Source: Batillaria attramentaria (taxonomy: Eukaryota; Mollusca; Gastropoda; Batillariidae). Taken from it: DNA of 64,000 nucleotides. A model generated the notes under the pieces. The model was not told the origin of the DNA. It worked only from the letters and a program-made list of their open reading frames with translations, and made no database searches. The position numbers and the translations under genes are program-made. The DNA lies in the NCBI GenBank assembly GCA_018292915.2, contig JACVVK020000092.1:792501-856500 (forward strand), read 5' to 3'. Shown piece after piece: positions 1-10,456 of this stretch (positions are counted from its first letter, which is position 1; every line of letters starts with the position of its first letter).

Positions 1-30
1 GGTCCTTTGTTAAAAACGCACGGACAATAA

Positions 31-445
31 GGCAATGAACTGGTCTGTGTTTGTTGACTTCTCGGTGATCATTGCGATAATGAAGCCCGATGAAGACTAA
101 ATTTGTCACCGACGTGCTTCGCAATGAATGATCACTGAGAAGTCAACAAACACAGACAGATCAAAGCCATTGTAACGCAATCTGACTGTCCCGCGTGCTG
201 TGACACATTGTTTGACTCGTCGCGCCATTTTCCCTTTGTAGGTCACCAAATAAGTCACAACCAAACCATTTTATCGAGCGATTTTTCGTTATTCAGTAAT
301 CAAAATCAATTAAATAAGGCAAATTTGAATGGAAAGTTTCAAACGCTGGTGATCATCGGCTTGGTTTCATCGTGTAATTATCACCAGTAATTTTTAATGC
401 TCTGACCAATGACAGTGTACAACTCGAACGTGATTGCGTTACAAT
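31..445. mobile_element. Foldback/MITE-like inverted-repeat region
   Basis: CTGTGTTTGTTGACTTCTC (about 44-75) recurs inverted at about 121-158 with a 45-base loop. A separate perfect 14-bp inverted pair, ATTGTAACGCAATC (169-182) and its complement (432-445), bounds 277 bases. No transposase frame is present. The 60-codon open frame inside has no domain and is not called. This looks like a non-autonomous DNA element or two nested ones. Confidence 0.4.
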
Positions 446-462
446 ATTTCTTTATTCTATGG

Positions 463-568
<106 letters not shown>

Positions 569-824
569 AACACAAATTATAGTTTCCTGCCTTGTTTCAT
601 CCGTAAACGTTATCTTATTGAACAAACCAGAACGATGGGAGACGGACAGACAGACAGACAGACAGGCAGGCAGTACGCTACACAGCTCATTCCAATAAGA
701 TCAACAATACACTAAGATCTGAGCAGACAGTACAATTTCCCTTCGAGGGACGAATAAAGTGATATCTTATCTCCGTACGCCTACGTACTGGAGTCATTCA
801 GTTCCCGTAACAGGTACTTTCAGT

Positions 825-830
825 TTTATT
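825..830 (-). terminator. AATAAA polyadenylation signal of the Met/Gln-rich gene
   Basis: The minus strand reads CTAATAAAACTG, about 140 bases below the stop at 967. A 48-base potential intron (875..922, GTAAGT...TTTTAGTCAG) lies between. It is either a very short 3'-UTR intron or is not spliced. Confidence 0.45.
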
Positions 831-966
831 AGACCCAAAAGAGCGTCTTCTTACAACTCTTCTTTGTTGCTTCGCTGACTAAAACATACACGATGGAGAA
901 AGGTGCAAACAGAGAAACTTACCTGGAAATGAAGCTACGGGATCTGCCCAAGCTCAGGCCTTGCTA

Positions 967-2186
967 TCAATAGCGGCGCTGATTCCCACCGCCTCTCCCG
1001 CCGCCCCTGTACAAATAATAATTATAATAATAATAATAATTTGTCCATGTTGCCCATCTGTTCATCTAAGCGTGGCATTGCCACAAATAAATGCAATCCA
1101 AACTTTTTTTTAATTGAGAGGCGGTTTTATACAAAAAATATATATTTCTAATCCCTTTAGACTCACCCAGAAATCGTGAATGTTGTAAAATTGAACTTAG
1201 GGGTTGTGCGTCACGTGACTTAGCAAAATAGGGAAGTTTCACTTGTCATACCCTTGTAAAGTCTATTGTAACTTATTGTGCCAAATCTTGCGAACCTGCG
1301 GCCGCTTTCTTGCATACAGTGTCAAAAATAAATTTGTCGGGTTTATTTTGCGTGTGACTGTGCAGAATTTACTCGTGTTACCAACCAACCGATCTAGGTC
1401 ATCAACAGAACAGGAACACTGAGGTCGATTTCGCCGAGTGCTTCTTTGAGATACGTGATTACAGTACTGCACACGCTGGTACAAGTAAGTACCCTATAAA
1501 CGCCGCTATAATATGGCACATTACGCCATTTAGAGCGAAGCGGATAAAATAGGGTCCTTGTTTAGGCGCCGCGTGTCTTGGGCATATCGGAAGCAAGTTT
1601 GCCTGAATCTCAGCCCCAGCATTGGCGGTTTCGGAAAGGTTCGAAGCCAGTGCATTCGTACACTCTGTTAAAGAAGAGGAGAGCAAGTCTTCAAGGGAGA
1701 ATAAGTTGTAAATAATCCCTGTGACTAATAACCTCCCAAGGTGAAGAGGAGGACGCACTCGCACTAGCTTCGACAATCCTGAAAGAGTTCTGACCCTTTA
1801 GCTGAGGCTGATGGGCCGGACCAAACAGGTTCCGTCAGCTTACTGATTTAGCACGACGTCGCATGCGTTCATGCACTGCAGCTTGGCCTACTGTACAAAA
1901 CTAAACTAAACTAAACCAAACCAAACGAATAAAAGATACTTTGTCTCAAGAGTGCCCCTATGCATAGCTCATCCTACCTTCTAGCGGCCTGCGCTGCGAA
2001 ATAGGCATTCATCTGGTTCTCGGCCATCTTCCGCCGCAGCTGCATATTCTGCTGCCTGTTTTGGAACTGCAGCTGCATCACATGCTGCATGTACTGCTTG
2101 CGCAGCTCCATCTCATTCTGACACCCTTGCATGTACATTTGCTGCATCCACATTTGAAACTCCTCTGGTCCGTTACACCCATCCAT
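967..2186 (-). CDS. Met/Gln-rich small protein with Gly/Arg-rich tail (two coding exons)
   Basis: Coding exons are complement(1978..2186) and complement(967..1006), 249 nt in total, 82 aa plus stop. The ATG at 2186 has G at -3 and +4 and lies about 93 bases below a TATAAATA box. Exon 1 ends AGAAG|GTAGGA; exon 2 follows TTTGTACAG. The phases agree, completing an AGG codon, and the protein then ends GGGRGGGNQRRY. Exon 1 alone reads to a stop at 1974, so the unspliced form would be 70 aa. Composition is extreme: about 11 Met and 15 Gln in the first 70 residues, probably one long amphipathic helix starting near residue 9 (FQMWMQQMYMQ), followed by AYFAAQAARR. The RGG-like tail may suggest nucleic-acid binding, but this is inference. 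I do not recognise the family. The next gene upstream on the same strand is the C19orf12-like gene. The promoter, start, phase agreement and polyadenylation signal make a real gene likely. Confidence 0.6.
1010..1041. repeat. (TAA)n tract
   Basis: Trinucleotide run inside the intron of the Met/Gln-rich gene, immediately upstream of its exon-2 acceptor. In minus orientation it supplies the T-rich tract. Confidence 0.85.
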
Positions 2187-2278
2187 TTCTCTAGCGCTGG
2201 TGTGGCCGACTTTGAACGAGGTTGGGGTCTGTGGGTGCCTCTGAGCCAGGCTGTGGCTGGGCTCTAAACGACAAGCAG

Positions 2279-2286
2279 TATTTATA
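2279..2286 (-). promoter_or_regulatory. TATA box (TATAAATA) of the Met/Gln-rich gene
   Basis: The minus strand reads GGTATAAATACTGC. A start site about 30 bases downstream (near 2250) would leave a 5' leader of about 65 nt before the ATG at 2186, a normal spacing. Confidence 0.55.
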
Positions 2287-2399
2287 CCGTATTGTCTTGT
2301 TGTTGGAGTGCTTGCTGAAACCATGGTGAGAACACCCACGCCGGTCTCCCACGAAACCTTATACAAATGACGATTGGCTGATTCATTCACCTATCACTA

Positions 2400-3360
2400 A
2401 TTGCGTTCGGGTTTCCGCCAACAACTTAGCAACACAGGTTTTTCCAAGTTCTTGAACACTTGGGACCTGACATCAGGAAGAACTTGTCGAAGTTTCATGT
2501 CATAAGAATGTTGAAATAAGTAATTCAAATAATCTCTTTTTAAATTTTGACATCCGACCAGCATGTCAATCAAAAAATAATTACTTTATTCACCTGAGCC
2601 AGGACCGGTTAGGCGTGAAACATGCATCAACAGTCACTATGACAAGTGCTGTCAAAAGGTATGTTGAAAATATTTGCGGTAACAACAAACAACAACTATT
2701 GCGTAAAACAAAAAGGGAAACGGGGGACGGGGTGAGTTGTGGGGTGGTGAGAATGTGGCAGGGGTGGGGGCTGCGAGGGAAGGGTCTCTGGTATCCTCTA
2801 CTCCCCCCGCCCCCAACCTCCCCCTCCACCACCATCACCACCACCCTTCCCCTACCACCACCACCACCACCCCCCCCCCCCCTACCACCTCTCCCTCGGT
2901 TTCAGGGGCCTCGTGTATAATAAGGGCGTGGGTGGGCCAGTATGCCATAGGTTTGGGGGTCAGAATTTCTCGCCTGGGCATAGTTTACGGGTTTGGTTAC
3001 ATCACCTGGCCAGGAAATGTGCACAGTGTTGTGCCATGTTGTGCAATGTTGATTGCAACCGATTGGTTAACACGGAAGCCCAGTCGATTCTATCGATTCT
3101 TACCATAAACGAACTGACAGGGAGCCAGTCGAAAATGAAGTAGAGCTGTATCTCTGTGGGAGTGTGCTTGTGATATTTACCAAAGCCCTTCCTTCGGACG
3201 ACGTCGTGGGTAAAAAGTTGCACACACATTGCTTTAGATGAACGTATCTCGGTCAATATTTGTCACACCTTTGAAATTTCATGACTTTGTCCATAAATGG
3301 TTTGACTATGTTCTTGCCAAAAATTGTGTTGTTTAACTTGTAATTAGCAGAGTAATTAAA
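2400..3360. other. Intergenic: pyrimidine/purine-rich and CCA-rich tracts, no gene seen
   Basis: 2740-2900 holds G-rich then (CCA)n and C-rich sequence that opens long low-complexity frames. The rest is unremarkable; no splice-bounded coding frame was recognised. Confidence 0.5.
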
Positions 3361-3616
3361 GAATAAGTTGTGAAGTGCCTATATAAAAACCATGGGTAAT
3401 TTGTTTCCCACGATGTAGGACTAGGAATAAGTTGAAATTTACCTTTCTAAAAACCATGGGTAATTTGTTTCACACGATGTAGGACTAGGAATAAGCTGCA
3501 ATCTGCCTATATAAAAACCATTGGTAATTTGTTTCCCACGACGTAGGACTAGGAATAAGTCGAAAATTACCTATTTAAAAACCATGGGTAAGTTGTTTCA
3601 CACGATGTTGGACTAA
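3361..3616. repeat. Tandem repeat, 4 x 64 bp with ABAB alternation
   Basis: Units start at 3361, 3425, 3489 and 3553 (GAATAAG...AAAAACCATGGGTAATTTGTTTC...CGATGTAGGACTAG). Units 1 and 3 share TTTCCCACGA and CTGCCTATATAAAAA-type text; units 2 and 4 share TTTCACACGA. This implies a 128-bp higher-order unit. Confidence 0.9.
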
Positions 3617-3904
3617 GAAGTTTTTTTTTTAGCGACGTAGCCGGAAGGTTAAATGAATCAGCAGGCAGCAATAGAAACTGATTCCCGATCAGTCTCAGTG
3701 AGTCATTTACCAGATACGCTGTCTTAGTCACTGATAGCTTTTGTGTGTACTACATTCTGCTTTCAGGTTCGTGTCAACTCGTCAGTGTTTGCTCACAAAC
3801 GCCGGCTGCAAGAAAAACACAACTGTTTATTTCTGCCAACTTTTGTTATGCCGTGTGCATGTCTACACTCATATTTTCTTACACCCAGCCCATTTAGTAC
3901 AGCC

Positions 3905-4236
3905 ACTACGTTGCTTCAACAAGAACAACAACAACAATAACGATGAGAAGAAGACAAAGAAAAAGAAGAAGAATTGTGAAGGTGCTGTGACAATGACAAA
4001 AACAAAACAAGACAATGCAAAATAAAGCAAGAAAACACACAAAGAACACAAAACTATACAAACCAAACTAAAACAAACAAAACAAGCCATCAAACAAAAC
4101 AACCACCAACAAAACAATCTAGAGCAAACAAAACAAACTAACACAAACAAAACAAACCATCATACAAAACAAACCATCATACAAAACAAACCATCAAACA
4201 AAACAATCTAGAGCAAACAAAACAAACAAACAAAAA
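3905..4236. repeat. A-rich (CAAAA)n / AACAAA tandem region
   Basis: AAACAAAACAA-type repeats. The longer word ACAATCTAGAGCAAACAAAAC occurs near 4110 and again near 4203, so part is a degenerate tandem of about 90 bp. Confidence 0.7.
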
Positions 4237-4239
4237 CTG

Positions 4240-4950
4240 TGATAGAAGAGATAAAAGGCGTTAACGTGTCTGTTCTTGCAGCGACCAACGAGGTAAACAC
4301 TCACCCGGAAAACGTACGATTATATAATTATCATTTAGCAATACGTCAACGGCGAACCATTGGGGACAGTCTATGTAATGGTTCGAAAACCTTGCATGCA
4401 CATCCTGGTGGTGACATTGAACAATGTCAGAGGACAGATCCCTGTCAGACAACTTGTCACGCACCAGTGATGATGAATAAGGAAGACTGGCCAAGCTGTA
4501 GTTATTAAACATGCAAATAGAAATATAATCATCCAAACGAAAGCAGATTTGAAGTGATTTGACGAGTCCGTCTTATATTCTGTTGATTCTATCCACCCAG
4601 TAGCTGATTTAATTAATTTCTTTTTTTCAACTTTGGAGTCGTCCTGTTGTCGCCAGTTGGAGATGTCACAGACCATTCCAGTGCCATATTATCGGCCGAT
4701 AATTTGGCACAAACAGGCGTGAAAGATATATCAGTCCAGTATAAGTATGTGTTTTTAATCTGCTGAGCGATCTGCAATGACTTTGATGCTAGGAATAATC
4801 TCTTTGTCATGTATAAGTTCGTATTGTCGTAGTTTTAGTCTCTGTACGGCAGTGCAGCATACGAACATAATATTTTTTATGCGAAGCTTCATGTGTGAAA
4901 CAGGACAAACACACTTATACAAACTCGTGTGTTTCTGATTTTGCTTTGAA
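4240..4950. other. Intergenic, contains a 30-bp palindrome at 4681-4710
   Basis: No supported coding exon. GTGCCATATTATCGGCCGAT continues into a mirror-complement, with 14 of 15 base pairs matched (4681-4710). Confidence 0.5.
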
Positions 4951-5021
4951 TGGTTGATAGGCAGCAGATAAACAATGAACATATGAGAAAAGCAGGGCAG
5001 TGGGAGGCGCGCGAGCGCGCA

Positions 5022-5023
5022 CG

Positions 5024-5082
<59 letters not shown>
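5022..5082. repeat. (CA)n microsatellite
   Basis: About 27 CA units preceded by a GC-rich CGCGAGCGCGCACGCACG stretch. Confidence 0.95.
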
Positions 5083-5083
<1 letters not shown>

Positions 5084-5184
5084 AACTCGAAACCTCTACC
5101 ATCGTGTGCTAAAAGGGCCTAGGTGTCTACCCGATCCACGACGCTTAGGCTCTTGTACCAAATGGCGCAAATAGAGCGCGCGTG

Positions 5185-5215
5185 TGTGTGTTGTGTTGTG
5201 TTGTGTTGTGTTGTG

Positions 5216-5301
<86 letters not shown>
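5185..5301. repeat. (TTGTG)n then (TG)n microsatellite
   Basis: Five TTGTG-type units run into about 42 TG units, followed by a G-rich segment to 5340. It lies 100 bases from the CA array at 5022-5082, in opposite dinucleotide sense. Confidence 0.95.
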
Positions 5302-5305
<4 letters not shown>

Positions 5306-5613
5306 GGTGGGAAGGGGGGTGGGGAGGGAGGCGGCGTGGGCGTGTGCGTGTGTGGTCGAAACGTTTTAGCCTTGTTTCAGTCTAACCATACATGTTCGAG
5401 CCACTTAATATCTACTCGCCAAAATGTGTCTTGCAGAAGAAGATGCAGCCTCTGACTTCCACGGACCCGTTTGACTCACTGAATTCACAGACTATACTCG
5501 GAATTATATCACCACAATCGAGGTACGAAGAAACCGACAAACAAAATAAGCAATCAAACAAACAAACAAGCAACCCAGACGAAGTTTTTTTTTTTTTCCC
5601 CCAGGAAAGTTGT

Positions 5614-5619
5614 TTTAAT
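5614..5619 (-). terminator. ATTAAA polyadenylation signal, C19orf12-like gene
   Basis: ATTAAA lies on the minus strand about 81 bases below the stop at 5700. No AATAAA is nearer. This variant hexamer is common in animals. Confidence 0.35.
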
Positions 5620-5699
5620 CTTTATGCAAACAGTGAACAGTGAGAGGATGCGGAAAACATGTAAAAATCAGACTTTTTCGCGACTGCAAATGTATCCAG

Positions 5700-6998
5700 C
5701 TATTGGTCTTTCTTGTCTCGTTTGAATTTGCGGAGCAGTTTTATCAAATCCACACGCCCGGTCTGAAAAAGAAAAAGTTTCATTAATTATTTTGTCATGC
5801 GACACGGAAATGTAATTTGCATGCTTAGGTCCATAGCATTCCAATCGCGCGAAATATTTGATGAATGCCAAATGTGTGTCGACCCGGTAACTGTGAATGA
5901 GTATAACAGAATTAAAGTACTGCCGATCATTGGATCAAAATATGCTTTCTGCGTGGTGCAAATTTAAATGTTTTACAATGATGCTATCTCTAAACACGTA
6001 TTCAGAATCTCGTCTCCTAATATTGGCAAACTTTATATTTGGCTATAATGATGACATAGTATGGTATTGTAGACTTCTCCTCTTCTCAAATATCCGTCTC
6101 TTGTGAAATGCTCATAGCGCTGCAGGGCTGGAGGACGAAGCAGTGAAAGCCTGCTGCCTCTAAGCGCTACTTTCTGTGCAAACCGTCACCCTGCTATTCA
6201 CTCTGGTGTGTGCGACAGTATTTCTGTTTTCAACACCACAGGCCACAAGCAACTCTTCTTCGAAAGATGGACGTGGGATTTTTAACGTGCACACTTGATA
6301 TTTGTGCTTGCGTGTGTACACGAGGGCGGCGGGACAGGCACCGTGAAGAAGTCAGCACGTGAATTTGACTCGATTTGGAAAAGAAAAATCCATCCACAAA
6401 TTCCTGCCCACCAAGGATTCGAACCGGGCGGCTCAGGAACCCGTACTTTCGTTTTGGCTTTCCCGACAAGTCAGGATACCTTAACCACCAGACCACATTC
6501 CCTATCAATGCACGTAAAAGATTTAGTAAACTACACACATATTGTGGCCCATGGGAACTGATGAACAGTGACAGTAAAACAAAGCACGCAGATGCCTTAC
6601 TCTCACACAGACATTACCTCAGTGGCGACGTATGTAGAAAGTGATTCCTCCGCTTCACTCCCTACGTGTTCCTGTACTCTGTTTACAACCTCTCTCTTCT
6701 CATCGGATGTCAGCTGTCGTAACCCTTTGATAAGCGGGTCGTAGAAGTCGGTGAACATGTACCCGACCACTCCTCCTAAACAGAGGGTTGGCAAGTCTAA
6801 CAGTGAACAGTGTTACAAAGCAGTCTCCACTTCAGTCTCCATCAAGGCCAGGCATAATTTATGCCTGCAGAATGGGTTGTAGAACGCTTTACTCACTGTC
6901 ATGTGTCATTAGACTCATAATTTATATTCCAGGAGCAAAAGAGATAAATGGGTAAGAAGTTAGAGTCTCGTACAATATGTCCAGTACTCCTTGAAAGC

Positions 6999-7048
<50 letters not shown>

Positions 7049-7966
7049 ACGCACACACACACACACGCGCGAGCGCCTGCTCAACGTAAGATGCCCCGGG
7101 TCAACGTGGCCTGCGGTTAGAGGTGCACCGGGTATGGGTCAATCTCGCCATGGAATACATCTGTCTTAGACTGACTTCACAGCGGAGATGTTTCAGTCCG
7201 AACAAACATCGAACACGGCTCGAACACAATCCGGACAAATTAGAGCAAAAACAGTTTGTGCCCGTATCTCACACATGGAACACGGAAAAAACGTCGTGTT
7301 CGGTCGTGCTCGAATTTTGTACGGGCAGCGAAAACGTCTCCCGTGTGACATCAGCCTTAGTACACCATTGGAAAACTAATGGAAACCTCAGATTCAAAAG
7401 ACATGAAGACATACCTATGAAGCCTCCAATGGCGGCACCACCAGGTCCGCCAAACGTTTCCCCTAAAAGTGCTCCTCCAAAGAAACTGCTCGCTTGTGTT
7501 AACATTCCTGCAACAGATACATGATTAACGGTCATGGTGCTTTCTGCTGAGCGATCGAATATAACATTAGGTTTCTATTTCAAAACGACAGCAACAACAA
7601 GGATTATGGTTTGTTCTTGTTATCAAGCACGGCTTGAGTTTGTTCTTTATTGTCAAGCACAATCGGAATTTGAAGCAAAAGCACAATTTTAAAACTCGTG
7701 ATGTCATACTTCTAGCGTGCCTTTTCTTACTCTTTCAGTATATCGTAGAGACGAACAACTTAAATTGCATCCAGCCCATTGGAAATTTGCACTATGAGGT
7801 GGTTTAAGTCCCAGTGTACAATAGTCAAAAGTACTTTGGGGTTCGCATTAACTCTGTAGTGACCGGGGCTGCCACCTCCTCAACACTGCCCACACCCCGG
7901 ACCAGCCCGGCGCTATGAAACTACAGTAAGATGACTACGTGCAGACAAACCTCTAGAGCAAGCTTA

Positions 7967-8043
<77 letters not shown>

Positions 8044-8334
8044 GCACATGACATTTTATCTACTTTATGAAAATGGACTTCTCAACCCGAGGCTATGATC
8101 GAAGGCCCCCGGCCTTGGGCGATGCATGGCTGAACCTTTGATCGAAGACTCCCGTCATGGATGTGTTAAACCCATTCAGGTCGACAGATGATTTTGTACA
8201 TCTCTACGCCGGATCTACCTTTTTACACATCCACCTGTCCACCAGTTAATTTCATTACCTGTGCCAGTCCTCTGCAGCTCGGGTATTCCAGTCAAGATCT
8301 CCATAAGATGATCGTAATATGAGATGAACTCCAT
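5700..8334 (-). CDS. C19orf12-like glycine-zipper membrane protein, four exons
   Basis: Coding exons are complement(8259..8334), (7415..7507), (6618..6775) and (5700..5762): 390 nt, 129 aa plus stop. Every junction is GT-AG with matching phase: ACAG|GTAATG to TGTTGCAG, ATAG|GTATGT to CTGTTTAG, and TGAG|GTAATG to TTTTTCAG. Residues 26-62 form a glycine zipper (SSFFGGALLGETFGGPGG, AAIGGFIGGVVGYMF), preceded by an amphipathic start (HLMEILTGIPELQ). Next comes PLIKGLRQLTSDEKREVVNRV, and the end is basic (LLRKFKRDKKDQ). Human C19orf12 has the same order: N-terminal helix, double glycine-rich hairpin, then a P-x-x-Q-I-like segment and helix. It is about 141-152 aa and sits in mitochondrial and ER membranes; its mutation causes an iron-accumulation neurodegeneration. 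The ATG at 8334 has a good context. A stop lies about 25 codons upstream in frame with no intervening ATG, although a GGCAG acceptor just above it would allow another 5' exon. The last intron carries a SINE-A copy and the first a CA array. The gene call is firm; the family name is from recalled similarity. Confidence 0.72.
6060..6507 (-). mobile_element. SINE-A, near full length
   Basis: Read on the minus strand: a tRNA-like head (GGTCTGGTGGTTAAGG ... GGTTCGAATCC), then CACGTGCTGACTTC, ACGTTAAAAATCCCACG, and a body with GGCAGCAGGCTTTCACTGC and CTTCGTCCTCCAGCCCTGCAG, ending TACCATA. It matches the copy at 13345-13683 and lies in the last intron of the C19orf12-like gene. Confidence 0.8.
6999..7070. 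repeat. (CA)n microsatellite
   Basis: CA array with CACG interruptions, in the second intron of the C19orf12-like gene. Confidence 0.95.
7970..8048. repeat. (CA)n microsatellite
   Basis: About 37 CA units in the first intron of the C19orf12-like gene. Confidence 0.95.
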
Positions 8335-8682
8335 TCCAGCGACGGAGATGGCTGCCAGTAGATGAACGTTTACTAAATAACTTGAAACGACACCAACGGA
8401 TCACTGACTCAAAAGCACTATGACATTGTGCATGTTCAGTCAAAACGGAGCAGACGGCAATAACGAGCAAGACACGAAACTTAAGTTTCTTCGGATGACA
8501 CTGGTAGGTTTGTGCGCAGTACTGAGAATGGGTGTGTATCACCGTGGCAGTTGCACTGAAGTTCGCGTGTACCCCTGCCGGTGGGAAAGCACACGCCACT
8601 TCAGGTATCAAGTGAAGTGCCTAAGGACATGGATAGCAGGTCTCATGTGTTAGTGCTCGGCCGCGCGTGACCGCTGCGCTTG

Positions 8683-8753
8683 TGACAGAGAGAGAGAGAG
8701 AGAGAGACAATGACAAATGACAATGAGAGAGAGAGAGAGAGAGGGAGGGAGGG
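8683..8753. repeat. (GA)n repeats
   Basis: Two GA arrays separated by ACAATGACAAATGACAAT, the second ending in GGGA units. Confidence 0.9.
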
Positions 8754-8775
8754 AGTTCTGCCTCCGAGTCGACAG

Positions 8776-8850
8776 GGATCCGGGATAGCCGACTTGTGGA
8801 GCGTTGAATTGCCGATGCTCATGTCTCAAGTTCGAATCCCGGTTCTTTTA
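8776..8850 (+). mobile_element. SINE-B head, degenerate
   Basis: CCGGGATAGCCGACTTGTGG, then GAGCGTTGAATTGCCGATGC and AAGTTCGAATCCCGG match the tRNA-like head of SINE-B; the 3' part is absent. Confidence 0.55.
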
Positions 8851-8919
8851 CGGAACAGACGTAACATCAGTATCCCCTTTTCAATGCCACTACAACTGTC
8901 ACCTCCCCCCTTGCGCGCG

Positions 8920-8959
<40 letters not shown>

Positions 8960-9054
8960 CTGATTCATGTCAGCCCCCTTGCGCGCGCGCGCGCGCGCAC
9001 ACACACACACACACACCCCCCGTCACACAAACAGCACACACACACACACACCGG

Positions 9055-9108
<54 letters not shown>
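8920..9108. repeat. Compound (CA)n / (CG)n array
   Basis: Three CA blocks separated by GCGCGC-rich and CCCCCGTCACACAAACAG spacers, 110 bases beyond the 3' end of the collagen C4-like gene. Confidence 0.95.
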
Positions 9109-9200
9109 AACTTCACATATCTGTAGCTTCAAAGCTTAATGTCAGCACAATGCACCGAAGAAGACCTTTCGTAATCTGCACGATCTAAGGTAGTAAAATT

Positions 9201-9206
9201 TTTATT
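9201..9206 (-). terminator. AATAAA polyadenylation signal of the collagen C4-like gene
   Basis: AATAAA lies on the minus strand 15 bases below the TAG stop at 9222-9224, giving a very short 3' UTR and supporting 9222 as the gene end. Confidence 0.5.
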
Positions 9207-9221
9207 TCTGCACGACCCGAC

Positions 9222-9720
9222 CTACTTTGAACATACAACACACGTCACCACTTTATTCTGTGCGTACGGAGGACAAGGCAGACTGTCGCACACAGTGGCC
9301 GCGTGTTCTATGTAAGCTCCTCCCTTCTCTCTCGCGTTGCCCATCAGATTCTGGGGCGCTGAGTCGAGACAGATGAACTCTGAGTTCCCAGTGTTCGCGT
9401 AGTACGAAGACGTCAGGTAGCCAGCGTACTGGGGCACGGAGTCAAGGGGGCATCTGTCGATAATATTAATATTATTAATAATAATAATAATGACGACAAG
9501 AACAACAGAGTGAGTGGGTGAGTTTTTAGGGCTTAACGCCGCGCAAGCGACAAGCACAACAACGACAACAACGACTATTTTAATAATAAGAAGAAAAAGA
9601 ATGAGAATAATAAGAGTAATAGTAAAGAAACAAACAAACACACGCTCAGTCACATAAATATCGGGTGACCGTCGGAAGGAAAAGTATGACAACTCTCTCT
9701 CTCTCTCTCTCTCTCTCCGT

Positions 9721-9772
<52 letters not shown>

Positions 9773-9937
9773 GTCCCCCCCCCCCCACACACATACCTGT
9801 AGCTTATAGACTGTTTTTCCTTTGCTCATATCCTCGTAGTTTAGCAATGCCAAGTTTGAACATGGTATTTCTGCCAAAACTTTTACCGTTGGAAAAAAGT
9901 ATAGATTGTCATCAAGTTGTCACTTTGACTGATTGTC

Positions 9938-10011
<74 letters not shown>

Positions 10012-10324
10012 TCTCTCTCTCTCTCTCTCTCTCTCGTGCGGGTTGTGTATGGGTGTGTGTGCGTGGGTGCATGCATGTGCTCGTGCATTGTACGCAGCCC
10101 AAATAACCTGTTCGTCCCGGGAACCATGAAGGAGGCAGAGCGGGCAGTGTGGCAAACGGCACAAGGGACGTCAGTGTGACGACGATCCGGCAGGTAGTAC
10201 TGGACTCCGGCTACTCTCCCCTGAACCGGAATCACGGTCATGTTGTCGAAGACCGGCTCCGCGGTCAGACAAACTCTGTTGGCAGCACCCCCTGTCTCCT
10301 GGCGGGGGGACCCTCCGGCGATCC
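9222..10324 (-). CDS. Short-chain collagen C4-like C-terminal domain, last two exons (5' part not found)
   Basis: Exons are complement(10108..10324) and complement(9222..9453). The first ends ACGAACAG|GTTATT, the second follows TTATCGACAG; the split codon AG+A gives Arg, so the phases agree. Together they encode about 148 aa. The first half has AGGSPRQETGGAANRVCL and HTDVPCAVCHTARSASFMVPG. The second has YAGYLTSSYYANTGNSEFICLDSAP and ends DSLPCPPYAQNKVVTCVVCSK before the stop. This order (AGGS...GGAANxxCL, DVPCAVCxxxRS, GYLxxxYxxxxxSEFxCxDxxP, SLPCPPY, TCVVCSK) is the one I know from molluscan and cnidarian short-chain collagen C4-like extracellular proteins, where it follows Gly-X-Y repeats. 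The acceptor before 10324 (ATCCAAG) is weak. The expected upstream exon (an RWGRT-CP type segment) and the collagen repeats were not seen, so the gene is partial or continues elsewhere. The intron holds CT, TG and C tracts. Confidence 0.65.
9470..9786. repeat. (TAA)n, (CT)n, (TG)n and poly-C in the collagen C4-like intron
   Basis: (TAA) at 9470-9492, (CT) at 9690-9718, (TG) at 9724-9770 and a 12-C run at 9775-9786. The word AGGGCTTAACGCCGCGCAA at 9528-9546 recurs almost exactly after the TTAG array at 17711. Confidence 0.9.
9940..10034. repeat. (TG)n-(CT)n compound microsatellite
   Basis: About 35 TG units directly joined to 12 CT units, inside the intron of the collagen C4-like gene. Confidence 0.95.
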
Positions 10325-10456
10325 CTTGGATCACAATTATTAGACATGTACGTAGTTATTCGCTACCAACTGGAATCTTTTGATGACTGGGACGTAGTAC
10401 ATTACATATCAGGTCAAGTTTTGTCAGCGAAAGGCTCAGTCGTTATGATCAGTTTA

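Noticed and set aside
1459..1776. Minus-strand 105-codon frame
   Set aside because: Lies within the intron of the Met/Gln-rich gene; no domain, no ATG context and no matching splice sites.
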